DNA from: Sphingomonas montanisoli
Lineage (GTDB): Bacteria > Pseudomonadota > Alphaproteobacteria > Sphingomonadales > Sphingomonadaceae
Assembly: GCF_008274695.1 (NCBI RefSeq)
Contig: NZ_VTOU01000002.1
Location: 1,052,752 to 1,116,751 of the forward strand
Length of the DNA stretch: 64,000 bases
Direction: 5' to 3'
Shown here piece after piece: positions 33,712-43,907 of this stretch. Positions within the stretch are counted from its first letter, which is position 1, and every line of letters starts with the position of its first letter. The position numbers were made by a program, and so were the translations under genes. Below the pieces are notes generated by a model. It was not told the DNA's origin and searched no databases. It saw only the letters and a program-made list of their open reading frames with translations.

Positions 33712-36369
33712 ATGACGTCGACCAACGATATTCGCCGCTCCTTCCTCGATTATTTCGCCGGGGCCGGCCACGCCGTGGTGCCATCCGCGCCGCTGGTGCC
33801 GCACAACGATCCCACGCTCATGTTCGTGAATGCGGGCATGGTGCCGTTCAAGAACGTGTTCACCGGCCTTGAAACGCGGCCCTACACGACTGCGACGTCG
33901 AGCCAGAAGTGCGTGCGCGCGGGCGGCAAGCACAATGATCTCGACAATGTCGGCTATACCGCGCGGCACCACACTTTCTTTGAGATGCTCGGCAATTTCT
34001 CGTTCGGCGACTATTTCAAGGAACAGGCGATCACCCATGCCTGGACCCTGCTGACCAAGGTCTGGGGGCTCAACCCCGATAGGCTGACCGCCACCGTCTA
34101 TCATACCGATGACGAGGCGTTCGATCTGTGGAAGAAGATCGCCGGCCTGCCCGAAAGCCGGATCATCCGCATCCCGACCAAGGACAATTTCTGGGCGATG
34201 GGCGATAACGGCCCGTGCGGGCCCTGTTCCGAGATCTTCTACGATCATGGCGATCACATCCCCGGCGGCCCCCCGGGTAGCCCGGACGAGGATGGCGATC
34301 GCTTCATCGAGATCTGGAACAACGTGTTCATGCAATATGAGCAGGTCGACAACGAGATCGTCGGCGAACTGCCCAAGAAGTCGATCGACACTGGCATGGG
34401 GCTGGAGCGGATCGCCGCCGTCCTGCAGGGTGTCCACGACAATTACGATACCGATACGTTCAAGGCGCTGATCGCCGCGTCGGGCGAACTGACCAAGACG
34501 GTTACGACGGGCGATAATCAGGCGTCGCACCGCGTGATCGCCGATCACCTGCGTTCGGCGGGCTTCCTGGTCGCCGACGGCGTGCTGCCGGCGAACGAAG
34601 GGCGCGGCTATGTGCTGCGCCGGATCATGCGCCGCGCGATGCGTCACGCGCACCTGCTGGGCGCGGCCGAGCCGCTGATGCACCGTCTGGTGCCGAGCCT
34701 GGTCGCCGAAATGGGCGCCGCTTATCCCGAACTGGTCCGCGCTCAGCCGCTGATCGAAGAGACGCTGAAGCTGGAGGAGGTCCGCTTCCGCCAGACGCTC
34801 GCCAACGGGCTGCGTCTGCTCGATGAGGCGACGGGTTCGATGGCGAAGGGCGATACTTTGCCCGGCGCGACCGCGTTCAAGCTCTACGACACGTTCGGCT
34901 TCCCTTATGATCTGACCGAGGACGCATTGCGCGCTCAGGGGCTCGGCGTCGATCGCGCGGGTTTCGACGCGGCGATGGCCGAACAGAAAGCGGCGGCACG
35001 CGCGGCGTGGAAGGGTTCGGGCGAGAAGGCTTCGTCTGAAGTGTGGTTCGACATCGCGGAGGAGCATGGCGGCACCGAATTCACCGGCTATGTCAGCGAA
35101 GTCGGCGAAGGCCAGTTGCTCGCGATCGTCAAGGATGGCGCGCGCGTCGACAGCGCAGGGCCGGGCGACGAGGTCTCGCTCGTCACCAACCAGACGCCTT
35201 TTTACGGCGAAAGCGGCGGCCAGATGGGCGATGCGGGCGTCGTCACCGGCGATGACGGTCTGCTGATCGAGGTCGCCGACACCGCCAAGCCGCTGGGCCG
35301 CATCCACGCGATGCAGGGCGTGGTGAAGGCTGGGACGCTCAAGGTCGGGGCGGCGCTCCATCTCGTCGTCGACAAGGATCGGCGGACGCGGATTCGCGCC
35401 AATCACTCCGCGACCCACCTGCTCCACGCGGCGCTGCGCCATCGGCTCGGCGGGCATGTGACGCAGAAGGGCAGCATGGTTTCGGCCGATCGCCTGCGCT
35501 TCGATTTCTCGCATCCCAAGCCGATGACCCCGGAGGATATCGCCGCGGTCGAGGCCGAGGTGAACCTGCACATTCGCGAGAATGAAGAGGTGATGACCCG
35601 TTTGATGACCCCTGACGACGCGATCGCCGCAGGCGCGATGGCGCTGTTCGGCGAAAAATATGGCGATGAGGTGCGTGTGCTCTCGATGGGCCGTGCGGAC
35701 GAGAACAATTATTCGGTCGAGCTGTGCGGCGGCACGCACGTCTCCGCGCTGGGCGACATCGCCCTGTTCAAGATCGTGTCGGAAAGCGCGGTATCGAGCG
35801 GCGTGCGGCGCATCGAGGCGCTGACCGGCGAAGCGGCGCGGCTGTGGCTGACGCAGCGCGACGAGCGGCTGAAGGAAGCCGCCGCCGCGCTCAAGACCGC
35901 ACCCGACGACGTGCCCGCGCGCATCGCGGCGCTGGTCGAGGAGCGTCGCAAGCTCGAGCGCGAACTGGCCGAGGCAAAGAAGGCGCTGGCGCTGGGCGGC
36001 GGTGCTGCCAAGGCGGAAGCGGCGGGGCCGGAAGACATTGCGGGCGTGAAGTTCCTGGCGCAGGTCGTCGACGGGCTCGATCCCAAGGGGCTGCGCGGGC
36101 TGGTCGACGAGGCGAAGCAGCAGCTGGGCTCGGGCGTGTCGGTGATCGTCGCGACCAACGAAGGTCGCGCGAGCGTCGCGGCGGGCGTGACGGCGGACCT
36201 CACCAGCCGGGTCAGCGCGGTCGACCTCGTCAAGGCTGCGGTCGCGGCGCTGGGCGGGCAGGGCGGCGGCGGCCGTCCCGACATGGCGCAGGGCGGTGGG
36301 CCCGATGGCGACAAGGCAGAAGATGCGGTCGCGGCGGTGCGTGACGTTCTGGCGAAGGTGCCTGCTTGA
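33712..36369 (+). CDS. alaS: Alanyl-tRNA synthetase
   Basis: 885 residues, full length. Class II motifs and family signatures: [58 protein letters not shown]-type [31 protein letters not shown]; editing domain [13 protein letters not shown] and CGGTHV (zinc); C-terminal coiled coil and C-Ala domain. It charges tRNA-Ala and clears Ser/Gly mischarging. The stop overlaps the TTG start of the next gene. A long opposite-strand open frame across the gene is a GC-rich shadow. Confidence 0.98.
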   Translation: MTSTNDIRRSFLDYFAGAGHAVVPSAPLVPHNDPTLMFVNAGMVPFKNVFTGLETRPYTTATSSQKCVRAGGKHNDLDNVGYTARHHTFFEMLGNFSFGDYFKEQAITHAWTLLTKVWGLNPDRLTATVYHTDDEAFDLWKKIAGLPESRIIRIPTKDNFWAMGDNGPCGPCSEIFYDHGDHIPGGPPGSPDEDGDRFIEIWNNVFMQYEQVDNEIVGELPKKSIDTGMGLERIAAVLQGVHDNYDTDTFKALIAASGELTKTVTTGDNQASHRVIADHLRSAGFLVADGVLPANEGRGYVLRRIMRRAMRHAHLLGAAEPLMHRLVPSLVAEMGAAYPELVRAQPLIEETLKLEEVRFRQTLANGLRLLDEATGSMAKGDTLPGATAFKLYDTFGFPYDLTEDALRAQGLGVDRAGFDAAMAEQKAAARAAWKGSGEKASSEVWFDIAEEHGGTEFTGYVSEVGEGQLLAIVKDGARVDSAGPGDEVSLVTNQTPFYGESGGQMGDAGVVTGDDGLLIEVADTAKPLGRIHAMQGVVKAGTLKVGAALHLVVDKDRRTRIRANHSATHLLHAALRHRLGGHVTQKGSMVSADRLRFDFSHPKPMTPEDIAAVEAEVNLHIRENEEVMTRLMTPDDAIAAGAMALFGEKYGDEVRVLSMGRADENNYSVELCGGTHVSALGDIALFKIVSESAVSSGVRRIEALTGEAARLWLTQRDERLKEAAAALKTAPDDVPARIAALVEERRKLERELAEAKKALALGGGAAKAEAAGPEDIAGVKFLAQVVDGLDPKGLRGLVDEAKQQLGSGVSVIVATNEGRASVAAGVTADLTSRVSAVDLVKAAVAALGGQGGGGRPDMAQGGGPDGDKAEDAVAAVRDVLAKVPA

Positions 36370-36803
36370 GAATATCGAGCATCGCGGCGCTGGTCGCGAT
36401 GCTCGTTCCTGCCGCGGCGATGCCCGCACCATTGCGGTCGGGTATCTACAGCAGCGTCAAGCATATCCCCGAAGCTGACGATCTGGTCGGCAACGAGATC
36501 GAACTGCATCTCGATTCTCCGAAGACCTGGGCCGAGTTCGTGATGTGCGAAGGGTGGTGCAACAGCACCTATCGCGTCGACCTGGTTCGGACCGGCGAGA
36601 GCTTCAGCTTCGACTTCGATCAGCCGCTCTACAATCCCGACGGGAAGGCGGCGCCGTCGCTGCATTTCTACGTCACCGGCCGGATGCGGGGGAATCGACT
36701 GCTCCTGACGTTCAACGGCGAGCGCGATAGCGAGGACCGGCTGAAGCTCGTGAAACGGGCCTATGGTCTGGGCGTGGCGCGGATCGAACAGGCTGGTCGC
36801 TAG
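36366..36803 (+). CDS. Hypothetical exported protein
   Basis: 145 residues from TTG 36366, which overlaps the alaS stop (TTGA). A short signal peptide (about 1-20, ending AMPAP) is followed by a beta-rich domain with two close Cys (MCEGWC) and motifs such as [19 protein letters not shown] do not recognise the family. The start codon is weak, so expression likely depends on alaS translation. A family B palindrome follows. Confidence 0.55.
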   Translation: MRISSIAALVAMLVPAAAMPAPLRSGIYSSVKHIPEADDLVGNEIELHLDSPKTWAEFVMCEGWCNSTYRVDLVRTGESFSFDFDQPLYNPDGKAAPSLHFYVTGRMRGNRLLLTFNGERDSEDRLKLVKRAYGLGVARIEQAGR

Positions 36804-36805
36804 GC

Positions 36806-36902
36806 TCGTCGCTCCAGCGAAGGCTGGAGCCCATGTCTTTCATTTCGAACGGCACCGTTTGCCGCCAGAGAGATAGGCCCCAGCCTTTGCTGGGGCGACG
36901 GT
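36806..36902. repeat. Intergenic palindromic repeat, family B
   Basis: Imperfect 25-bp inverted arms (CGTCGCTCCAGCGAAGGCTGG... and its complement CCCAGCCTTTGCTGGGGCGACG) around about 45 bp. Three mismatches, two of them G-T compatible in RNA. It lies between two convergent genes and may terminate both. Only one copy is in the window. Confidence 0.75.
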
Positions 36903-38710
36903 TAAAGCTCCGTATCTTCCGCATGCTCGTCGGGCGCGCTGCCGGCGGCGTCGCGCAGGCGGCGGCCGCGCAGGGGCGGTTCGCGGTTGGTTTCGCTCAT
37001 CTCCATGATCTTGGCGCGCAGCTCGGCGCGTTTTTCGTGGATCGAGGCGATGACGGGCCCCATCGCGACGCCCAGATCGACGAGGACTGCCTCGGAGAGC
37101 TGCAGCGAGCTTTCGAGCGTTTCGGGCACCGCGTCGGTGGCGCCCGCCTTGTAGAGTTCCGCGGCGTGATTGGGATCGCGGGCGCGCGCAACGATCGTGA
37201 GTTCGGGGTGGAGGGTTCGTGCGCGGCGGGTGAGGCGGACGGTCTGGACCGGATCGTCCATCGTCAGGATGAGCGCGCTGGCACTGCCCAGATCGAGATG
37301 CTCGATCATCCCCGGGCGCCCGATATCGCCGAACATCGCCTGATAGCCGCGCTTGCGCGCATGGGTGACGGTATCGATGTTGGCGTCGACGGCCATATAG
37401 GGCCGGTTATGCGCGTGGAGCATCTGCGCGACGAGCCGCCCGACACGGCCAAAGCCAGCGATGATCGCGCGGCCGCTGTCCGGGGCGGCGTCTGGCGCCT
37501 CACCCTCCTGGCCATCGGTGATGCGGCGCGAGATGTCGTGGCCGACGCGGGCGAGGATCGGCGTGATCGTCAGGCCGATCGCGGTGACGACCTGCCAGAA
37601 GGCGGCGGTATTCGGCGCGATCAAGGCGGCCTGCGCGGCGACGCCCAGCACGATCAGTGTGGTTTCCGAAGGCGCCGACATCAGCAGGCTCGTCTCGGTC
37701 GCGACCGCGCGGCCCGCGCCCGAGAAACGCAGCAGCAGCCCGGTGATGATCGCCTTGACCGCGCAGACCCCCGCCACCGCGAGCAGCAGCTTGGGCCAGT
37801 TGGCGAAGATCATCGGCCAGTCGAGCGACATGCCGACCGAGATCAGGAACACACCGAGCGCCAGTCCCTTGAACGGTGCGGTGACCAATTCGACCTCGGC
37901 ATGATAATCCGTCTCGGCGATCAGGATGCCGGCCAGCAGCGCGCCGACGATCGGCGACAGGCCGGCCGCTGCGGTCGCGACGCTGGCGAGGATGACGACC
38001 AGCAGGCTGGCGGCGAGGAACAGTTCGGGATTCTTCGCGCGCGCCGCCTGCGAAAAGAGGCGTGGCAAGAAGAAGCGCCCGCCGATCATCATGATCGCGA
38101 TCACCATCGCGCCGAGGCCCAATGTGCGGGCGATCCCGTCCCAGCCGGCATTCTCGCCATAAGGGGCCAGCGCGCCGAGCACGAAGATGATGGGGACGAG
38201 CGCCAGATCCTCGAACAGCAGCATCGCGAAGGCGTTGCGCCCCACAGCACCCGTCGTGCCGACCAGCGGGAGCACCAAAGCGGTCGACGAGAGCGCGAGC
38301 GCGAGGCCGAGACCCAGCGATCCCGTCCAGCTCTGCCCGAGCATATACAGCCCGCCGCCGATCGCCGCTGCCGACAGCAGAAGCTCCGACGAGCCGAGCC
38401 CGAACACGCGTGTCCGCATCGCCCATAATCGTCGAAACGACAGTTCCAGGCCGATCGAAAACAGCAGCAGGATGATGCCGAATTCCGCGAAGGGCTCGAT
38501 CGCGTGCTGATCGCTGATCGTGATATAATAAAGCCAGGGATGCTCGTCGACGAGTGCGCCGAGCGCGGTCGGGCCGATCAGGGCTCCGACCAGGATGAAA
38601 CCGATGACGGGGCTGATCTTGGCGCGGGCGAAGGCGGGGATGACGAGGCCGGCAGCGCCGAGGATGACGAGGGCGTCGCTGAACGCCGCGGAATTGAGAG
38701 GAAGCGCCAT
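36902..38710 (-). CDS. CPA2-family K+/H+ antiporter with TrkA-N domain (KefB/C type)
   Basis: 602 residues: about twelve membrane segments (1-390), including LLLFSIGLELSFRRLW, LALALSSTALVL, LLFEDLALVPI (the Asp of the transport site) and PIVGALLAGILIAE; then a RCK/TrkA-N Rossmann domain (about 415-540) with AIIAGFGRVGRLVAQML and DDPVQTVRLTR. It exports K+ (or another monovalent cation) in exchange for protons under ligand control. In Kef systems glutathione adducts act as ligands; this cell has gshA, but the ligand here is not shown. Intact; the C-terminus is hydrophilic. Confidence 0.92.
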   Translation of the reverse strand: MALPLNSAAFSDALVILGAAGLVIPAFARAKISPVIGFILVGALIGPTALGALVDEHPWLYYITISDQHAIEPFAEFGIILLLFSIGLELSFRRLWAMRTRVFGLGSSELLLSAAAIGGGLYMLGQSWTGSLGLGLALALSSTALVLPLVGTTGAVGRNAFAMLLFEDLALVPIIFVLGALAPYGENAGWDGIARTLGLGAMVIAIMMIGGRFFLPRLFSQAARAKNPELFLAASLLVVILASVATAAAGLSPIVGALLAGILIAETDYHAEVELVTAPFKGLALGVFLISVGMSLDWPMIFANWPKLLLAVAGVCAVKAIITGLLLRFSGAGRAVATETSLLMSAPSETTLIVLGVAAQAALIAPNTAAFWQVVTAIGLTITPILARVGHDISRRITDGQEGEAPDAAPDSGRAIIAGFGRVGRLVAQMLHAHNRPYMAVDANIDTVTHARKRGYQAMFGDIGRPGMIEHLDLGSASALILTMDDPVQTVRLTRRARTLHPELTIVARARDPNHAAELYKAGATDAVPETLESSLQLSEAVLVDLGVAMGPVIASIHEKRAELRAKIMEMSETNREPPLRGRRLRDAAGSAPDEHAEDTEL

Positions 38711-38776
38711 AGGGAGACTTTGGCGGTTAAGCGCGCGAAATACCAGTCAAAGCGAGGCAAAAAGGGGATGTAGACC

Positions 38777-39988
38777 ATGACAGAGGACCAGCCGACCGAC
38801 CTCCTGATTGTCGGGGGTGGCCCTGCCGGCATGATGGCGGGGCTGTTGTTCGCCCGCGCGGGGGTGCGCACGCTGGTCCTTGAGAAACACGCCGATTTCC
38901 TGCGCGATTTTCGTGGCGACACGGTCCACCCCTCGACGATCGCGCTGTTCGACGAACTGGGGCTGGCCGATGCGCTGCTCGCCCGCCCGCATGACAGGGT
39001 GCCGGCCGTCGGTGCGCGGATCGGCGGGCGCGACTATCGCGTGGCCGACCTCACCCATCTGCCCGTGCGACACGGCTTCATGGCGATGATGCCACAATGG
39101 GAATTCCTCGATTTCGTCGCCGATCAGGCGAAGCTCTATCCCGCCTTCTCGCTCGCGATGGAAACCGAGGCGGCGGGGCTGATCGCGGAGGCAGGCCGGA
39201 TCGCGGGTGTGCGGACCAAGGACGGGCGCGAATTGCGCGCGCGACTCGTCATTGCCGCAGACGGGCGCGGATCGGTGCTGCGCGATGCGGCGGAATTGCC
39301 GCGCGAGGATCTGGGGGCGCCGATCGACGTCTTCTGGTTCCGCCTGTCGAAGGAACCGCGGCCGGGGAACGAAACGGTCGGGCAGTTTGCGCCCGGCACG
39401 GTGATCGCGATGATCGATCGCGGCGATTATTGGCAATGCGCCTTCGTCTTCGCGAAGGGCGGCGCCGATCGCATCCGCGCGATGGGGATCGATGCGTTCC
39501 GCACCCGCGTCGCGACGGCCGTGCCCGAAGTGGCGGGGCAGGTGGGCGAACTGACGTCATGGGACGACGTGAAGCTGCTCTCGGTCTCGCTCGATCGGCT
39601 GACCCGCTGGCACCGCCCCGGCCTGCTCGCGATCGGCGATGCGGCGCATGCGATGTCGCCGGTGGGCGGGGTGGGGATCAACCTGGCGATCCAGGATGCG
39701 GTAGCCGCCGCGAACATCCTGGCCGGGCCGATGGCGCGGGGCGCTGACATCGATCTGCTGCTGGCGAAGGTTCAGGCGCGGCGGATGTTTCCGGTGCGCG
39801 TGATCCAAGGGATGCAGAGAGCGATTCACGCCAACGTCCTTGGGCCCACTCTGGCGAGCGCCGATTCCGTGATGGAGCCTCCGCTCGCGCTTAGGATGCT
39901 CGATCGCTTCCCGATCCTTCAGCGTATCCCCGCGCGCATCGTGGGTCTGGGCGTGCGGCGCGAACATGTGCGGTCGCCTGTGGCCTGA
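38777..39988 (+). CDS. FAD-dependent monooxygenase/oxidoreductase (PHBH-fold)
   Basis: 403 residues. FAD-binding motifs are complete: LLIVGGGPAGMMAGLLFARAG (dinucleotide-binding), a VIAADGRGS motif (FAD/NADPH DG motif) and LLAIGDAAHAMSPVGGVGINLAIQDA (ribityl-binding GD motif). The arrangement is that of class A flavoprotein monooxygenases such as those acting on aromatic or ubiquinone-precursor rings. No redox partner or pathway genes are adjacent, so the substrate is open. Divergent from the antiporter (66-bp gap). Confidence 0.9.
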   Translation: MTEDQPTDLLIVGGGPAGMMAGLLFARAGVRTLVLEKHADFLRDFRGDTVHPSTIALFDELGLADALLARPHDRVPAVGARIGGRDYRVADLTHLPVRHGFMAMMPQWEFLDFVADQAKLYPAFSLAMETEAAGLIAEAGRIAGVRTKDGRELRARLVIAADGRGSVLRDAAELPREDLGAPIDVFWFRLSKEPRPGNETVGQFAPGTVIAMIDRGDYWQCAFVFAKGGADRIRAMGIDAFRTRVATAVPEVAGQVGELTSWDDVKLLSVSLDRLTRWHRPGLLAIGDAAHAMSPVGGVGINLAIQDAVAAANILAGPMARGADIDLLLAKVQARRMFPVRVIQGMQRAIHANVLGPTLASADSVMEPPLALRMLDRFPILQRIPARIVGLGVRREHVRSPVA

Positions 39989-40058
39989 GGCCAGTGTGTT
40001 GCGATCCCACATCACCCGTCCTACGGTTCGCGTCGATAAGCCTACAGAAAGGATGAGG

Positions 40059-42209
40059 ATGCCACGCCTCGGTTCGACCGCCCGTTTCCTCTTTGCCGCG
40101 ACTGCCCTGATGATGACCATGAACGCTCCCGCCGCCGCTCCCACCGATCCCGTGACCTATCCGCAGACGCCGCGCGGCGACGTGGTGGAGACGCAGTTCG
40201 GGGAGGAGATCGCCGATCCCTATCGCTGGCTGGAAAATGACGTGCGGGCCGATAAGGCTGTCGAAACCTGGGTCGAGGCCGAGAACAAGGCGACGCAGAC
40301 CTATATGAAGACGCTGCCGGTGCGCGCCGACATCGCGGCGCGCATGAAGCAGCTGTGGAATTTCGAACGCTATGGCGTGCCCCGCAAGCGCGGCGACGGC
40401 TATTTCTTCGTCCATAACAGCGGCCTGCAGAACCAGGCGGTGCTCAAGGTCCGCGACGGGCTGGCCGGCAAGGATCGCGCGCTGATCGATCCGAACGATT
40501 GGGCGAAGGACGGCGCGACTGCGCTCGACGCGTGGGAACCGTCGAACGACGGCAAGCTGCTGCTCTATTCGGTGCAGGACGGCGGCACCGACTGGCGGAT
40601 CGTGCGCCTGCTCGACGTCGCGACCGGCAAACTGCTGCCCGACGAGATACGCTGGGTGAAATTTTCGGGCCTCGCCTGGGACAGCGACGGCAAAGGTTTC
40701 TTCTACGCGCGCTTCCCCGAGCCGAAGAAAGGCAATGCCTTTCAGCAGCTCAACCTGAACCACCAGGTCTATTATCATGCGGTCGGCACCGATCAGTCGG
40801 CCGACAAGCTGATCTACGCTACGCCCGACCGGCCCAAGCTCAACCATGGCGTCGAGACGACCAGTGACGGCCGCTACCTGCTCGTCACATCGTCGCAGGG
40901 GACGGACGAGCGTTACGAGGTGACGTTGTTCGACCTCGCCGATCCGAAGATGAAACCGCGCAAGCTTGTCGGTGGCTTCAACAATGATTGGGCGCTGGCG
41001 GGCAGCATCGGCACCAAATTCTATTTCCGCACCAACCTGAAATCGCCGCGCTCACGCGTGGTCGTGCTCGATGTGGCGGAGAGGGGACGGCCCAAGCCGG
41101 TCGAGATCGTACCGCAGCAGATCGATACGTTGGTCGGCGCGCATATCGTCGGCAGCCGGATGATCCTCGCATATCTGGGCGATGCGAAGACCGAGGCGTC
41201 GCTCTACGAACTCGACGGTCGCCGCGTCGGCCCGATCGAGTTGCCCGATATCGGAACCGGCGCGGGCTTCGGCGGGCGCGCGGGCGATCCGGAGACCTTC
41301 TACAGCTTCTCCAACTTCGCGACGCCGACGACGATCTACCGGCTCAACACCTCGACCGGGAAGACCGACGTTTTCGCCGCGCCCAAGCTCGCCTTCGATC
41401 CCAAGGATTATGAGGTCGATCAGAAGTTCTTCGATTCGAAGGACGGCACGCGGGTTCCGATCTTCGTCGCGCGCAAGAAGACGACGGCGCCCGGCGCGCC
41501 GGCGCTGCTATATGGCTATGGCGGGTTCAACATCTCGGTGACGCCGGTCTTTTCGGCTGCGGTGCTGAACTGGATGGAGATGGGCGGGGTCTATGCGGTC
41601 GCGAATCTGCGCGGCGGCGGCGAATATGGCGCCGCGTGGCACGATGCCGGCCGCCTTGCGCAGAAGCAGAACGTGTTCGACGATTTCATCGCCGCGGGCG
41701 ACTATCTGATCTCCAGCGGGATTAGCGCGAAGGGCAAGCTGGCGGCGATGGGCCGGTCGAACGGTGGCCTTCTGATCGGCGCGACCGTCAACCAGCGTCC
41801 AGATCTGTTCGCCGCCGCCAATCCGGCCGTGGGCGTGATGGACATGCTGCGCTTCGATCGCTTCACGGCGGGGCGTTACTGGGTCGACGATTATGGCGAT
41901 CCGGGCGTCGAGGCCGATTTCCGCGTGCTGCGTGCCTATTCGCCCTATCACAATATCAAGGCGGGCGTGGACTATCCCGCGATCATGGTCACGACGGCGG
42001 ATACCGACGATCGCGTCGTACCAGGGCACAGCTTCAAATATGCCGCCGCGCTGCAATCGGCGCAGATCGGATCGAAGCCGCATCTGATCCGGATCGAGAC
42101 GCGTGCGGGCCACGGCTCGGGCAAGCCCACCGACAAGATCATCGACGAATATGCGGACTTGTGGGCGTTCATGGGCTATTGGACGGGCCTCGTCCCCGCG
42201 AAGCGCTGA
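40059..42209 (+). CDS. Prolyl oligopeptidase family serine peptidase (S9A)
   Basis: 716 residues from ATG 40059, preferred over ATG 40053 because AAGGA at 40049-40053 is then well spaced. A signal peptide (about 1-28, ending APAAA) makes it periplasmic. A seven-bladed propeller (about 100-440) precedes the alpha/beta hydrolase domain with GRSNGGLL (nucleophile Ser), TDDRVVPGHSFKY (Asp) and RAGHGSGKP (His). It begins with the family's DPYRWLEN motif. It cleaves short proline-containing peptides. The next gene starts 16 bp after the stop. Confidence 0.95.
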   Translation: MPRLGSTARFLFAATALMMTMNAPAAAPTDPVTYPQTPRGDVVETQFGEEIADPYRWLENDVRADKAVETWVEAENKATQTYMKTLPVRADIAARMKQLWNFERYGVPRKRGDGYFFVHNSGLQNQAVLKVRDGLAGKDRALIDPNDWAKDGATALDAWEPSNDGKLLLYSVQDGGTDWRIVRLLDVATGKLLPDEIRWVKFSGLAWDSDGKGFFYARFPEPKKGNAFQQLNLNHQVYYHAVGTDQSADKLIYATPDRPKLNHGVETTSDGRYLLVTSSQGTDERYEVTLFDLADPKMKPRKLVGGFNNDWALAGSIGTKFYFRTNLKSPRSRVVVLDVAERGRPKPVEIVPQQIDTLVGAHIVGSRMILAYLGDAKTEASLYELDGRRVGPIELPDIGTGAGFGGRAGDPETFYSFSNFATPTTIYRLNTSTGKTDVFAAPKLAFDPKDYEVDQKFFDSKDGTRVPIFVARKKTTAPGAPALLYGYGGFNISVTPVFSAAVLNWMEMGGVYAVANLRGGGEYGAAWHDAGRLAQKQNVFDDFIAAGDYLISSGISAKGKLAAMGRSNGGLLIGATVNQRPDLFAAANPAVGVMDMLRFDRFTAGRYWVDDYGDPGVEADFRVLRAYSPYHNIKAGVDYPAIMVTTADTDDRVVPGHSFKYAAALQSAQIGSKPHLIRIETRAGHGSGKPTDKIIDEYADLWAFMGYWTGLVPAKR

Positions 42210-42224
42210 CGGAAGGATATCGGG

Positions 42225-43907
42225 ATGAAGCTCGCCCAGATTAAGCTAGGTTTTGGGGCGATCGCGGCGACCATCGTGGCGGCGCCTGTCCATGCGCTCG
42301 CGATCGATCCCGCGTCGGCCGAGCATCGCCTCTACGTCCAGGCGCGGCTGGCCGATGCGTCGGGCCTGCCCGAAATGGCGGCGCAGAACTATGGCCGGCT
42401 GCTGGCCGAGGCGCCGGGCGACAAGGGACTGGCGCTGCGCGCCTATCGTCAGGCGCTGACGGCCGGTGACTTCAGACTGGCATCGAAGGCGGCCGGCGAA
42501 CTCGACCGGATCGGCGCGCTGCCTGCCGACGGCACGCTGCTGCTCCTGTCCGATGCCGTCGCGGCAAAGGACTGGGTGAAGGCGCGCGTTTTGTGCGACC
42601 GGATCGACAAGGAGGCGCTGTTCTCCTTCCTGCTGCCGGTCATTCGCGGTTGGGTTGCGGTGGGCGCGGGCGATTCCAATCCGCTGCGCGCGATGGATAC
42701 GCCGGGGCAAAGCCAGCTCGCCAACAGCTATGCGCGCGACCATCGCATCCTGATCGCTTTGGTCGCAGGCAAGCGGGACGAGGCGGTGCAGTCGATCCGC
42801 GCGCTGATCGCACAGGGCGACGTCCGCTCGCTGCGCCTGCGGCTCGCGGTCGCAGCGTTTGTGGCGAAGACGGGGGATCGCGAGACGGCGGCCAGCCTGC
42901 TCGATGGCCGCGCGCCCGAACTGGAGGCGGCGCGCGCGCGGCTGGCGGCGGGCAAGACGCTGCCGGGCGCGATCGACGACCCGGCCGATGGCCTGGCCGA
43001 ACTGTTCACCCAACTCGCGGTCGACGTGAAGAGCGGAGGGCGATCGCCAATGTCGCTCCAGCTCGCCCGGCTGGCCACCTATGTCGCGCCCGCCAATACC
43101 GGCGCCCGGATCGCGGCGGCCGATCTTCTGTCGGGCGCCGAGTATCGCGACAGCGCGCTGAAGCTGATCGACGGGGTCAGCCCCGATGATCCGCTCTACG
43201 ACGCCGCGCGACAGGTGCGCACCTCGATCCTGACGGCGAAGGGCGACAAGCAGGCGGTGCTGGCCGAACTGCAGCGCACCGCCGCTCAGCCGGGCGCCAC
43301 CCCCAGCAACTTCGCCGATCTTGGCCAGATCCTGTCCGATCTCTCCCGCCCGCAGGATGCGGCCGCCGCTTATGGCCGCGCGGTGGCGATGAACAAGGCG
43401 GCAGGCACGCCGAACTGGGTCTATCTGTTCCTGATGGCGAGCACGCTCGACGAAGCGGGGCAGTGGCCGGCGGCCAAGACGGCGCTGGCGGAGGCCAATG
43501 CGATCGATCCGCAGCAAGCGATCGTGCTCAACTATCTGGGCTACGGCATGCTCGAACATGGCGAGGATCTGGCCGTCGCGCAGGCCTATATCGAACGCGC
43601 GTCGGCGCTCGACCCCAGCGATGCGGCGATCAGCGATTCGCTCGGCTGGCTCTATTACAAGCGTGGCAATTATGCCGGGGCCATCGCGGCGCTCGAACGC
43701 GCGATCGTGGCGGATCCGTCCGAGCCGGTGATGCACGATCATCTGGGCGACGCCTATTGGGCGACCGGACGGCGGATCGAGGCGCGCTATGCCTGGCGCG
43801 CGGCCCTGGTTCATGCCGAGCCGGACGATATCGCGCGGATCAACCGCAAGCTCGCCGACGGCCTCGACACGCCGGCGCCGACCAAGACGACATCCGCGCG
43901 CCCGTGA
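42225..43907 (+). CDS. TPR-repeat protein upstream of ispE
   Basis: 560 residues with a signal peptide (about 1-25, VHALA). Tetratricopeptide-like repeats become clear in the C-terminal half: NFADLGQILSDLSRPQDAAAAYGRA, VLNYLGYGMLEHGEDLAVAQAYIERA, ISDSLGWLYYKRGNYAGAIAALERA and MHDHLGDAYWATGRRIEARYAW. The N-terminal half is repeat-like but degenerate. It probably acts as a periplasmic scaffold. The stop overlaps the GTG of ispE (GTGA), a pairing repeated in related genomes as far as I know. Confidence 0.85.
   Translation: MKLAQIKLGFGAIAATIVAAPVHALAIDPASAEHRLYVQARLADASGLPEMAAQNYGRLLAEAPGDKGLALRAYRQALTAGDFRLASKAAGELDRIGALPADGTLLLLSDAVAAKDWVKARVLCDRIDKEALFSFLLPVIRGWVAVGAGDSNPLRAMDTPGQSQLANSYARDHRILIALVAGKRDEAVQSIRALIAQGDVRSLRLRLAVAAFVAKTGDRETAASLLDGRAPELEAARARLAAGKTLPGAIDDPADGLAELFTQLAVDVKSGGRSPMSLQLARLATYVAPANTGARIAAADLLSGAEYRDSALKLIDGVSPDDPLYDAARQVRTSILTAKGDKQAVLAELQRTAAQPGATPSNFADLGQILSDLSRPQDAAAAYGRAVAMNKAAGTPNWVYLFLMASTLDEAGQWPAAKTALAEANAIDPQQAIVLNYLGYGMLEHGEDLAVAQAYIERASALDPSDAAISDSLGWLYYKRGNYAGAIAALERAIVADPSEPVMHDHLGDAYWATGRRIEARYAWRAALVHAEPDDIARINRKLADGLDTPAPTKTTSARP

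Noticed and set aside
33694..36432. 912-codon open frame antisense to alaS
   Set aside because: Covers alaS from end to end in the complementary frame; composition is that of an antisense shadow.
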